Assembly: GCF_025962655.1 (NCBI RefSeq)
Contig: NZ_JAGFPE010000006.1
Location: 186,001-250,000, forward strand
Source of the DNA: Candidatus Symbiopectobacterium sp. NZEC151
GTDB lineage: Bacteria > Pseudomonadota > Gammaproteobacteria > Enterobacterales > Enterobacteriaceae
DNA: 64,000 bases
Direction: 5' to 3'
The notes beneath the pieces were generated by a model. It saw nothing but the letters and a program-made list of their open reading frames with translations. It had not been told where the DNA came from and did not search any database. How positions within the stretch are numbered: the first letter of the stretch is position 1; each line of letters starts with the position of its first letter. Position numbers and translations under genes: made by a program. Shown piece by piece: positions 56,013 through 64,000 of the stretch.

Positions 56013-56210
56013 TTAGAACCTGTATTGCACACCGACGGTGGTAATAAAATAGTCGTTCTTGATACCGCTGAGGTTCTCGCCTCTGTCGATAGCGTCGTCA
56101 CCGTAGTCATTAACGTTTGCACTGTCTTTCTCTTCATGAAAATTTCCCGGCCCGGTGCCTGCTATTGCAGAGGATAAGAAAAGGACAAAAACCAAATACT
56201 TCAATTGCAT
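56013..56210 (-). pseudogene. Small secreted protein or deletion relic of an outer-membrane protein
   Basis: The 65-aa frame starts MQLKYLVFVLFLSSAIAGTG (signal-peptide-like; AAAGAGAA upstream). After about 25 acidic residues it ends SGIKNDYFITTVGVQYRF, a terminal beta-strand with C-terminal Phe like a BAM recognition signal. A barrel signal peptide joined almost directly to a last strand suggests an internal deletion of a once larger outer-membrane protein. A small intact peptide is also possible. A GCCGGACG/CGTCCGGC hairpin (55986-56004) follows. Region 55832-56012 has nothing else. Confidence 0.45.
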
Positions 56211-56489
56211 TACACGATTCTCTTTCTTTTGAACAAGCGATTCAAGGCGATCGACGTAGAGTAAATATTACTTTTTTTAAGAGGAGTGCTTGCTTAAAAA
56301 TTTCTGATAAGCGGTAATGATTTCAACATTAAAAAGCATTCCCTTGCCATATCGCACGCCTCCCAACCAAGGCTGCGCATTATACTTAAAAATATGTCCA
56401 ATTCTCGCAAACCAAAACATTGTTTATATTTCGTTTAAATTAACAACAATAGAATTTCCAGAAAACACAGCAACTATAAAGGAATGAAA
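56211..56489. other. AT-rich intergenic region
   Basis: About 280 bp between divergent genes. It should carry promoters for the relic-like gene and the retropepsin-like lipoprotein gene. I see no clear operator or repeat. Confidence 0.3.
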
Positions 56490-57692
56490 ATGCCTCTAAG
56501 TCACGAAAAAACAACCAAAATAGCATCAATATTACTTTGTATATCAAGCGTGACAGGATGCGATTATTTGGAAAAAGACCAGCTTGAAACACAAAATACT
56601 AAAAAAACCGGGACCGTTCTTGAAACGAATATAGAAGATGACATTGTCATCCCAGTCATGATAAACAACAAGAAATTAAATTTTCTCGTTGATACTGGCT
56701 CCAGCGTAACCGTTATTGATGAAAAAATAGCGAATTCGATAACACGCCCCTTACTTTCATCAGAAATCCCACAGAATTATCGCCAGGAATTTTCAAACGT
56801 CACGACGGTTTCTGGACGGTTGGAGGGCCATCAATTTACCCTGTTGAAACCGACCACCTTTACTGTAGGCACACAAGAGATCAATGACAGCGACATATGG
56901 GTTTCACTCGATTTGTCGCTGGTGACGCAATCGATGGGAACAAAGATAGACGGTATCATCGGTATTGATACGTTTAGGCGGTTTAATTGGAAAGTCGATA
57001 ATGACAAAAAAAAGGTTATTATTTCCGACACGCTCCCCTCCGCATCGGATTATCAGGCGTGCACAGGTTATGATGACAGTTACAACCGGATGCCACAACT
57101 CTGGTTTAAATATAAAAATAATGATGTGGCCTTTCGCATGGATACCGGTGCCGATCATAGCTTCGTTTCCAATGAATTCATCAATTATGTCAAAGAGAAC
57201 AAGCTATCACTTGAATTATTGTCTAGCAATGAACCGATGGCCGAAGCGGGTGGCTTAGTAAAAAGCACCCAATATATCTTACAGGACTTTATCTTTAATG
57301 GGTTGCCATTAAATAAGATGGAGTTTTCCGATAATCAGGAAGGGAAATTTCATGTCGGGATGGATTTCTTGTCTCGGTTTAAACGCTATACGTTTATCCC
57401 TTCACGCATGATGTTTTGCTATGACGCTGACTCTATTGAAAAAAACAGCATTCCCCATGAACGCTCCATTGCGATACGTTACATGGATGGAAACATCGAA
57501 GTGTTTTACAACAATAACGAAGAAATACAAAAATATGGATTAAAGAATGGCGATAGGATATTAACCATCAACAACACCCGATACTCACCAGAAAAGATAA
57601 AAACGGTGAGAAAATTGTTAACTCAGGAGCCAAAAGGGACATTGGCACTGACCATTCAGCGAGAAAATCAGGTGATGGATATTATGCTCTAA
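56490..57692 (+). CDS. Lipoprotein with two retropepsin-like aspartic protease lobes and a PDZ-like tail
   Basis: This roughly 400-aa AT-rich protein has a signal peptide with lipobox SVTGC (Cys near residue 24). Two aspartic-protease halves follow, each with an active-site triad: NFLVDTGSSVTVID (Asp near 68) and AFRMDTGADHSFVS (Asp near 218). Each has a later hydrophobic-hydrophobic-Gly strand (IDGIIGIDTFRRFNW; HVGMDFLSRFKRYTF). One chain could thus form the bilobal active site that retropepsins build by dimerising. The last 80 residues look like a PDZ domain (QKYGLKNGDRILTINNTRYS). The ATG at 56490 suits AAAGGA; one two codons earlier has no spacing. Confidence 0.8.
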   Translation: MPLSHEKTTKIASILLCISSVTGCDYLEKDQLETQNTKKTGTVLETNIEDDIVIPVMINNKKLNFLVDTGSSVTVIDEKIANSITRPLLSSEIPQNYRQEFSNVTTVSGRLEGHQFTLLKPTTFTVGTQEINDSDIWVSLDLSLVTQSMGTKIDGIIGIDTFRRFNWKVDNDKKKVIISDTLPSASDYQACTGYDDSYNRMPQLWFKYKNNDVAFRMDTGADHSFVSNEFINYVKENKLSLELLSSNEPMAEAGGLVKSTQYILQDFIFNGLPLNKMEFSDNQEGKFHVGMDFLSRFKRYTFIPSRMMFCYDADSIEKNSIPHERSIAIRYMDGNIEVFYNNNEEIQKYGLKNGDRILTINNTRYSPEKIKTVRKLLTQEPKGTLALTIQRENQVMDIML

Positions 57693-57706
57693 ACAACGTG
57701 TTTAAC

Positions 57707-57730
57707 ACTACGCCCCTAACGGGGCGTAGT
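57707..57730. terminator. Convergent hairpin between retropepsin-like gene and phoU
   Basis: A perfect 10-bp stem, ACTACGCCCC/GGGGCGTAGT, with loop TAAC serves two convergent genes; the flanking T/A tracts are weak. Confidence 0.65.
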
Positions 57731-57742
57731 AGCCAGCAAAAA

Positions 57743-58477
57743 TCACTGAGGCGCAGGTCCGTTTTTCTCTTTTTCCAACAGTTTTTCCAGCGCGTCACCG
57801 CCAATATGACGGAAATCCTGCCCTTTAACGAAGTAGAAAATAAACTCGCAGATATTCTGGCAACGGTCGCCGATGCGTTCGATGGAACGGGCGCAAAACA
57901 GCGCGGTCAATACGCTCGGAATGGTGCGTGAGTCTTCCATCATGTGCGTCATCAGCTGGCGTACAATGCCTTCATACTCTTTATCGACCTTTTTATCTTC
58001 ACGGTAGATACGGATAGCTTCATCCAGATCCATGCGCGCAAAGGCGTCCAGTACATCATGCAGCATTTCTACCGTGTGGCGACCCAACGATTCCAGGCTA
58101 ACCAGCAAAGGCTGATGCTGGTGTGAATATTTCTCCAACGCAGTGCGACAGATTTTATCCGCGACGTCACCAATGCGCTCCAGCTCAGAAATGGTCTTGA
58201 TGATTGCCATCACCAGACGCAAATCACTCGCCGTTGGCTGACGCTTGGCGATGATACGCACGCAGGCTTCATCGATGGTCACCTCCATCAAGTTCACCTT
58301 GGCATCACCTTCAATCACGCGCTGGGCCAATTCCGCGTCACGGTTGTGCATTGCCGTAATGGCATCCGTCAGTTGCTGCTCGACCAAACCGCCCATGGTC
58401 ATCACCTGGGTGCGAATGTGCTCAAGCTCAGCGTTGAACTGCCCGGAAATGTGTTTGTTCAGATTCAGATTGTCCAT
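57743..58477 (-). CDS. phoU: Phosphate signalling protein PhoU
   Basis: This 244-aa all-helical protein links PstB to PhoR and keeps the Pho regulon off when phosphate is plentiful. It begins [20 protein letters not shown] at 58477 after AGGAAG. Two three-helix PhoU repeats carry metal-binding E/D-rich motifs ([12 protein letters not shown] near 85; [14 protein letters not shown] near 200). It is the last gene of pstSCAB-phoU, 14 bp after pstB. Confidence 0.97.
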   Translation of the reverse strand: MDNLNLNKHISGQFNAELEHIRTQVMTMGGLVEQQLTDAITAMHNRDAELAQRVIEGDAKVNLMEVTIDEACVRIIAKRQPTASDLRLVMAIIKTISELERIGDVADKICRTALEKYSHQHQPLLVSLESLGRHTVEMLHDVLDAFARMDLDEAIRIYREDKKVDKEYEGIVRQLMTHMMEDSRTIPSVLTALFCARSIERIGDRCQNICEFIFYFVKGQDFRHIGGDALEKLLEKEKNGPAPQ

Positions 58478-58491
58478 GATGCTTCCTGTAA

Positions 58492-59283
<792 letters not shown>

Positions 59284-59319
59284 TTAACTGGCGCATCGTC
59301 CGACACGCCGTTGAATCCA

Positions 59320-60207
59320 TTAATGTTTCTTCTTCGCGAACAGGATACGCGCCACAATGTTCAGCAACAGCACGCACAGCGTAATCAGCAGTACCCCCGC
59401 CCAGGCCAGCTGTTGCCACTCCACAAACGGACTCATCGCGAATTTGAAGATGGTGACCGGCAAGTTGGCGATCGGGTGCATCATGTCGGTGTTCCAGAAC
59501 TGGTTGGACAGCGACGTAAACAGCAGCGGTGCGGTCTCCCCGGCGATGCGGGCAATGGCCAGCAGCACGCCGGTGATAATGCCGGAAACAGAGGCTTTCA
59601 GCGTGATGGCCGAAATCATTTTCCACTTCGGCGTTCCCAGCGCATAGGCCGCTTCACGCAGGCTGTCGGGAACCAGTTTCAGCATGTTCTCCGTGGTACG
59701 AATCACGATTGGCACCTGCAACAGCGCCAACGCAATCACCCCCGCCCACCCCGAGAAGTGCTGCATTTTTGTCACGACAATCGAGTAGACAAACAGGCCA
59801 ACCACAATGGAAGGTGCTGACAATAAGATATCGTTAATAAAACGAATCACTTCAGAGATAAAAGATTTACGGCCATATTCCGCCAGGTAGATGCCCGCCA
59901 TAATGCCGAGCGGTGTACCCAATACGGTGGCCCAGAAAATCAGCAATCCGCTGCCGACAATGGCGTTGGCAAGCCCACCGCCCGCCGTATTGGGCGGTGG
60001 CGTCATTTCGGTAAACAGCGCCAGCGACATGCCGTCGATCCCTCTCACCACGGTGGAGAACAGGATCCATACCAGCCAGAACAGGCCAAACGCCATGGTG
60101 GTCATAGAAAGGCATAGCGCAATGCGGTTCTTCTGGCGACGCCAGGCCTGCATCTTCTGTCGGGTACGCGCCAGCGTGGCTTCTTGTTCCATTCCTAACG
60201 CCGCCAT
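59320..60207 (-). CDS. pstA: Phosphate ABC transporter permease PstA
   Basis: This 295-aa inner-membrane permease has six hydrophobic segments; E. coli PstA has 296 aa. Landmarks are [60 protein letters not shown] and the EAA-like loop [19 protein letters not shown]. The start overlaps the last base of pstC, indicating coupling. Confidence 0.97.
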   Translation of the reverse strand: MAALGMEQEATLARTRQKMQAWRRQKNRIALCLSMTTMAFGLFWLVWILFSTVVRGIDGMSLALFTEMTPPPNTAGGGLANAIVGSGLLIFWATVLGTPLGIMAGIYLAEYGRKSFISEVIRFINDILLSAPSIVVGLFVYSIVVTKMQHFSGWAGVIALALLQVPIVIRTTENMLKLVPDSLREAAYALGTPKWKMISAITLKASVSGIITGVLLAIARIAGETAPLLFTSLSNQFWNTDMMHPIANLPVTIFKFAMSPFVEWQQLAWAGVLLITLCVLLLNIVARILFAKKKH

Positions 60208-61166
60208 TAGCGTGCCCCCTCATTTTTTGCCAAACGCATAATCATCAACTTAGACAGCGCCAGCACGATAAAGGTAATCACAAACAGGATCAGGCCGAGC
60301 TGCATCAATGCCGCCGTGTGCAGGCCAGATTCCGCTTCGGCAAATTCGTTCGCTAACGCGGAGGTAATACTGTTGCCGGGCATAAAGAGAGAGATACTGT
60401 CCAACTGGTAGGTATTACCGATAATAAAGGTCACGGCCATGGTTTCGCCCAGAGCACGTCCTAACCCGAGCATGACGCCGCCAATCACCCCATTTTTAGT
60501 GAAGGGCAGTACGATGCGCCAAATCACTTCCCACGTCGTGCAACCAATACCGTAAGCAGACTCTTTCATCATTACTGGTGTTTGCTCAAACACGTCACGC
60601 ATTACGGCGGCAATGTAAGGGATGATCATAATGGCCAGAATCACACCCGCGGCCAGAATACCGATACCAAACGCCGGGCCAGAGAACAACGTTCCCAAAA
60701 AAGGAATGCCGGACAGGATATTCCCTACCGGTTGCTGGAAGTATTTGGCAAACAACGGTGCGAAGATAAACAGACCCCACATGCCGTAAACGATACTCGG
60801 AATGGCGGCCAATAATTCGATGGCAACGCCCAGCGGACGTTTTAACCAGTTCGGTGCCAGTTCGGTCAGGAACAGGGCGATACCGAAGCTGATAGGGATA
60901 GCAATAATCAGGGCAATCAGCGAGGTCACGACGGTGCCGTAAATCGGTACCAACGCACCGAACTGCCCGGCAGGCGCGTCCCACTCTTTGGTCCACAAGA
61001 ATGCCAGACCAAACTTCTCAATGCTCGGCCAGGATGCCACGATCAGGGATACGATGATGCCGCCCAGCAGCAGCAGCGTCAGCAGCGCGGAGGCTCTTAC
61101 CATCGCGCTAAAGATGACGTCGCCCAGCTTTCCGGGGGCTTTCATGGTTGGCTTATACTCAGCCAT
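60207..61166 (-). CDS. pstC: Phosphate ABC transporter permease PstC
   Basis: This 319-aa permease has the E. coli length when started at 61166 ([20 protein letters not shown]). It has six membrane segments, with [20 protein letters not shown] and the EAA-like loop [20 protein letters not shown] near residue 205. It pairs with PstA. An upstream start 11 codons earlier is unsupported. Confidence 0.97.
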   Translation of the reverse strand: MAEYKPTMKAPGKLGDVIFSAMVRASALLTLLLLGGIIVSLIVASWPSIEKFGLAFLWTKEWDAPAGQFGALVPIYGTVVTSLIALIIAIPISFGIALFLTELAPNWLKRPLGVAIELLAAIPSIVYGMWGLFIFAPLFAKYFQQPVGNILSGIPFLGTLFSGPAFGIGILAAGVILAIMIIPYIAAVMRDVFEQTPVMMKESAYGIGCTTWEVIWRIVLPFTKNGVIGGVMLGLGRALGETMAVTFIIGNTYQLDSISLFMPGNSITSALANEFAEAESGLHTAALMQLGLILFVITFIVLALSKLMIMRLAKNEGAR

Positions 61167-61227
61167 AGGGCTCTCTTCTTCAGTGTTATACCCAATCAAT
61201 TCGGGTATGTTTCATTTGACAGGCAAA

Positions 61228-61254
61228 GGCGGAGGGGCTTCCCGCCCATCCGCC
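61228..61254 (-). other. Intercistronic hairpin between pstS and pstC
   Basis: GGCGGA/TCCGCC (61228-61233 with 61249-61254), with further internal pairing, lies in the 142-bp gap after pstS. Similar structures cause partial termination or mRNA protection, so that the receptor PstS is made in excess. Confidence 0.5.
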
Positions 61255-61308
61255 ATAACTTATGTCAGTGCCTTGTTAACCGCACAAGGGCTTGCATAGC
61301 GTCAATGC

Positions 61309-62352
61309 TTATTTGAACAGCGCGTTACCGCTGCTGTCTTTTACGCTGGTTTTCCACGATGCGCGGATCTGCTCAACCACTTCGTTTGGCAGGGTTGCGT
61401 AATCCAGCGCGACGGCTTGCTCACCGCCTTTCTTGAACGCCCAGTCAAAGAACTTCAGCACTTCAGCGCCTTGCTCTGGTTTTTCTTGTTTCTGGTGAAC
61501 CAGAATAAAGGTGGTGGAGGTGATCGGCCATGCGTCAGCACCGTGCTGGTTGGTCAGGTCCTGAGCGAAAGACTTGCTCCAGTCGATGCCCTTGGCAGCG
61601 TTACTGAACGTTTGCCCGGTAGGCTGAACCACTTTACCGTCGGCAGAAATCAGCTTGGTGTAAGCCAGGTTATTTTGCTTGGCGTAAGCGTATTCAACGT
61701 AACCGATAGAACCCGGCAGACGCTGAACGAACGCGGCAATACCGTCGTTACCTTTACCGCCCAGACCGGTCGGCCAGTTAACCGTAGAACCGGAACCCAC
61801 TTTTTCTTTCCATTCCGGGTTTACTTTCGCCAGGTAGCCGGTGAACACGAAAGACGTACCAGAACCGTCAGCACGACGAACAACGGCAATATCCTGATCC
61901 GGCAGCTTGGCATTCGGGTTCAGTTTAGTAATAGCCGGGTCATTCCATTTCTTGATTTTACCCAGGTAGATATCGCCCAGGGTCTTGCCATCCAGCGTCA
62001 GATCGCCAGATTTAATGCCCGGGACGTTAACGGCCAGAACGATCCCACCGATCACGGTAGGGAACTGGAACAGGCCATCTTCAGCCAGCTTATCATCAGC
62101 CAGCGGCGCATCAGATGCACCAAAATCAACGGTTTTTGCTTGAATCTGCTTAACGCCGCCAGAAGAACCAATACCTTGGTAGTTAACTTTATTACCCGTT
62201 TCTTTCTGGTAAGAGTCTGCCCATTTGGCGTAGACCGGCGCTGGGAACGTAGCACCTGCACCGGTAAGGTTTACGGCAGCTGAGGCGTTGACCGCCGTCA
62301 GAGAGAAGGTTGCCATAACGAGACCGGCAATCGTGGTACGCATCAGTTTCAT
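61309..62352 (-). CDS. pstS: Phosphate-binding periplasmic protein PstS
   Basis: This 347-aa high-affinity phosphate receptor has a signal peptide of about 25 residues ending ASA, then [20 protein letters not shown]. Phosphate-binding loops are visible: [24 protein letters not shown] and [16 protein letters not shown]. It is nearly collinear with E. coli PstS. GGAGGG precedes the ATG. It is the first gene of the operon, under two Pho boxes. Confidence 0.98.
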   Translation of the reverse strand: MKLMRTTIAGLVMATFSLTAVNASAAVNLTGAGATFPAPVYAKWADSYQKETGNKVNYQGIGSSGGVKQIQAKTVDFGASDAPLADDKLAEDGLFQFPTVIGGIVLAVNVPGIKSGDLTLDGKTLGDIYLGKIKKWNDPAITKLNPNAKLPDQDIAVVRRADGSGTSFVFTGYLAKVNPEWKEKVGSGSTVNWPTGLGGKGNDGIAAFVQRLPGSIGYVEYAYAKQNNLAYTKLISADGKVVQPTGQTFSNAAKGIDWSKSFAQDLTNQHGADAWPITSTTFILVHQKQEKPEQGAEVLKFFDWAFKKGGEQAVALDYATLPNEVVEQIRASWKTSVKDSSGNALFK

Positions 62353-62430
62353 AATCCCTCCTGTGGGATTTTTTAAAGGTGTCGACCCAGATTCTTTATT
62401 GATCAGAGTGTAGTTCGCAGGAGGAAAAAT

Positions 62431-62481
62431 AGGACAATTACATGACAGTAAAATGTATTGAATATGACAGTTTTATGACAT
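62431..62481 (-). promoter_or_regulatory. Two PhoB boxes of the pstS promoter
   Basis: On the minus strand ATGTCATAAAACTGTCATAT (62462-62481) and CTGTCATGTAATTGTCCT (62431-62448) each contain two TGTCA-type half-sites spaced 11 bp, the PhoB pattern CTGTCATA(A/T)A(A/T)CTGTCA(C/T). They lie 80-130 bp before pstS. Confidence 0.9.
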
Positions 62482-62546
62482 ATAAAAAATGTTCAAGGTG
62501 AATTGCACTGCACGCGGCATGTTATCTGAATCGGCGCGGCGCCAAG

Positions 62547-63476
62547 TCAGGCCATTGCACGCAACCAGGCCAACAAATCTGCCTGAAAAGTATCAGGGAA
62601 TAAAGGGGAGGGCGACAACAAACAGTAACAGGAACCCTCTTCGACAAATCCCAGCGGTGCCGCCAGAACGCCACTGGCAATATCATCTCTGACCAATTGC
62701 CAGGGCCCAATGGCAACCCCTAATCCGGCAACGGCAGCCTGTAAACTGAAATAAAAGTGTTCAAACGTTTGCCCATTACTGTCATTAAGTGGGTGTTGGG
62801 TTACCGCACTCCACGTTTGCCAGGCGCTTAAGCGCGTGCGGCTGTGTAACCGTGGCGCGGTGGTTCGCAATGACAACCCGTTTTCACCGGGAGAAAACCA
62901 GTCAACCACGTTATCAGGCCGGCAAACCGGCCCAACTTTCTCACTGAACAGGTGTTCTGCATGGTAGCCGTCAGGTAACGGGAAATCATCGCGCCGAATC
63001 GCCAAATCAATGCCAGCATTAAATGAAAATGCGCCTCCGCCAGCAACCAAATGAATATCCCGATCCGGATGTTTTGCCTGAAACGCGGGCCAACGGGGGA
63101 TAAGCCAACGCATCAGCAATGTGGGTTCACATGACACCACCCAGCGCCTTTGCTGGCGCGCGCTGGCACGCAATTCACTGGTGGCACGCTGCATGACCGT
63201 CAGCCCTTCATGAACCGCCTGCGCTAGCGTGCGGCCTGCTTGCGTCAGAAAAACCCGGCGACTGCGTCTTTCAAACAGCGCAACCCCTAAATCATCCTCC
63301 AGCATACGCACCGCACGACTGATCGCACCGTGCGTAAGGTGTAACGCCTCGGCTGCGCGCGTGAAGTTCTCAAACCGTGCTGCGGCTTCAAAACAGCGCA
63401 ACGCTATCAGTGAAGGGAGGCGGGTTTGATTTACCTCTAATCGTGAGTCTAACTCACCATTGCTGTCAGAAATCAT
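62547..63476 (-). CDS. LysR-family regulator, GcvA-like
   Basis: This 309-aa LysR-type regulator has an N-terminal winged helix at about residues 18-78 (LRCFEAAARFENFTRAAEAL, then HLTHGAISRAVRMLEDDLGV and LFERRSRRVFLTQAG). A type 2 periplasmic-binding effector domain follows (from about 105) with GIDLAIRRDDFPLPDGYHAE, of the GcvA-like kind. It is divergent from the LysE-type exporter with a 66-bp gap and probably controls it; regulators of LysE exporters commonly respond to the exported amino acid. Confidence 0.92.
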   Translation of the reverse strand: MISDSNGELDSRLEVNQTRLPSLIALRCFEAAARFENFTRAAEALHLTHGAISRAVRMLEDDLGVALFERRSRRVFLTQAGRTLAQAVHEGLTVMQRATSELRASARQQRRWVVSCEPTLLMRWLIPRWPAFQAKHPDRDIHLVAGGGAFSFNAGIDLAIRRDDFPLPDGYHAEHLFSEKVGPVCRPDNVVDWFSPGENGLSLRTTAPRLHSRTRLSAWQTWSAVTQHPLNDSNGQTFEHFYFSLQAAVAGLGVAIGPWQLVRDDIASGVLAAPLGFVEEGSCYCLLSPSPLFPDTFQADLLAWLRAMA

Positions 63477-63542
63477 CGTTAGTTATCCCTATGGGGTTTG
63501 CATAGCATATTGATATCTAATTTGATGTTCAAAAGGTTATCT

Positions 63543-64000
63543 ATGATCGAGTATCTCGCAGTATTCACAATAACACTGTTTGCCGTTATCAGCCCAGGGC
63601 CTGATTTTGCCATGGTGACACGCAATAGTCTGATGCTGTCGCGCCGGGCGGGAATCTTAACGGCTGTCGGGATCGGTGGCGGTATTCTGGTGCATATGAG
63701 CTATACCCTGATAGGCATCGGGTTGATCATTCAGCAATCACTGTGGTTGTTCAATATTATCAAACTGATTGGCGCGGCATACCTTATCTGGCTCGGGGTG
63801 AAAATGTTGCGCACCAAACCCACCCGCACCCAGTCCGATACCGGCATCGCCTCCGTTTCCGATGGGGTAGCGCTACGCACCGGCTTTCTCACCAATGTAC
63901 TAAACCCGAAAACAACGATATTCATCGTCAGCCTGTTTATGCAGGTGGTCAGCCCGCAGACACCGTTGGCGGTACAAATCGGTTACGGCATTTTTATCTC
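63543..64000 (+). CDS. LysE/RhtB-family amino-acid exporter (partial)
   Basis: The frame opens with ATG at 63543 (AAAGG upstream) and runs off the right edge after about 152 codons. It begins MIEYLAVFTITLFAVISPGP, carries the family hallmark SPGPDFAMVTRNSLMLSRRA and GIGGGILVHMSYTLIGIG, then GAAYLIWLGVKMLR and the conserved GFLTNVLNPKTTIFIVSLF. These are six-TM exporters of amino acids or homoserine lactones. The divergent LysR gene is its probable regulator. Confidence 0.92.
   Translation, partial: MIEYLAVFTITLFAVISPGPDFAMVTRNSLMLSRRAGILTAVGIGGGILVHMSYTLIGIGLIIQQSLWLFNIIKLIGAAYLIWLGVKMLRTKPTRTQSDTGIASVSDGVALRTGFLTNVLNPKTTIFIVSLFMQVVSPQTPLAVQIGYGIFI

Overview
The window is chromosomal DNA of a member of the Enterobacterales. 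The runs yidE-ibpB-ibpA-yidQ, yidA, gyrB-recF-dnaN-dnaA, rpmH-rnpA-yidD-yidC-mnmE, yieE-adeP-yieH and phoU-pstBACS keep the Escherichia coli order, and the proteins are close to their E. coli counterparts. The GC-rich coding DNA and the accessory catabolic genes would suit a plant- or insect-associated genus (Pectobacteriaceae or Sodalis-like). The genus cannot be fixed from the sequence alone. I saw no rRNA, tRNA, CRISPR array, insertion sequence or oriC.

Layout. (1) 1-5.1 kb: a truncated DASS-type anion transporter, yidE, the small heat-shock genes ibpB and ibpA (sigma-32 promoter, two ROSE-like RNA thermometers) and yidQ. (2) 5.3-13.0 kb: a catabolic regulon comprising an ABC peptide/opine-type binding protein, a GntR/FCD regulator, and an operon with a MalY-like lyase, an Asp/Glu-racemase-family protein and a three-subunit HcnABC/opine-oxidase-like flavin dehydrogenase. 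An identical 35-bp AT-rich sequence lies before both transcription units and is probably the regulator's operator. (3) 13.2-23.5 kb: a LacI regulator and a seven-gene operon on the minus strand (FGGY kinase, fucose-isomerase-like protein, DapA-family aldolase, cytoplasmic sialidase-like beta-propeller, TctC, TctB, TctA) led by a 22-bp perfect palindrome. E. coli keeps the D-galactonate (dgo) genes in this interval, between yidQ and yidA. (4) 24-29 kb: a BhsA-like stress peptide, yidA, a chemoreceptor with a perfect CRP site, and an MFS transporter.

(5) 29-39.6 kb: the replication and ribosome/membrane-insertion core, gyrB to mnmE, with a dense GATC cluster and a DnaA box before dnaA. (6) 39.7-45.0 kb: an accessory block after mnmE with hipBA behind four evenly phased operators, a monooxygenase-like protein, ddlA, and on each side of ddlA an AT-rich gene whose N-terminal half resembles the Salmonella type III effectors SopD/SopD2. 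(7) 45.2-46.9 kb: a three-lipoprotein operon (CsgG-like, DUF4810, DUF799). (8) 47.5-53.4 kb: aegA and a four-cluster ferredoxin (urate/formate-linked electron transfer), yieE, adeP with a PurR box, and yieH. (9) 53.4-57.7 kb: a polar amino-acid ABC transporter with no ATPase gene beside it, a relic-like outer-membrane protein fragment, and an AT-rich lipoprotein with two retropepsin-like aspartic-protease lobes and a PDZ-like tail. (10) 57.7-64 kb: the Pho-regulated phosphate operon, then a LysR regulator divergent from a truncated LysE exporter.

The most promising undescribed systems are the SopD-like pair, the twin-retropepsin lipoprotein, the GntR/35-bp-repeat opine-type regulon, and the Tct/sialidase-like/kinase operon. 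Functions given for these are inferences from domain content and gene order.
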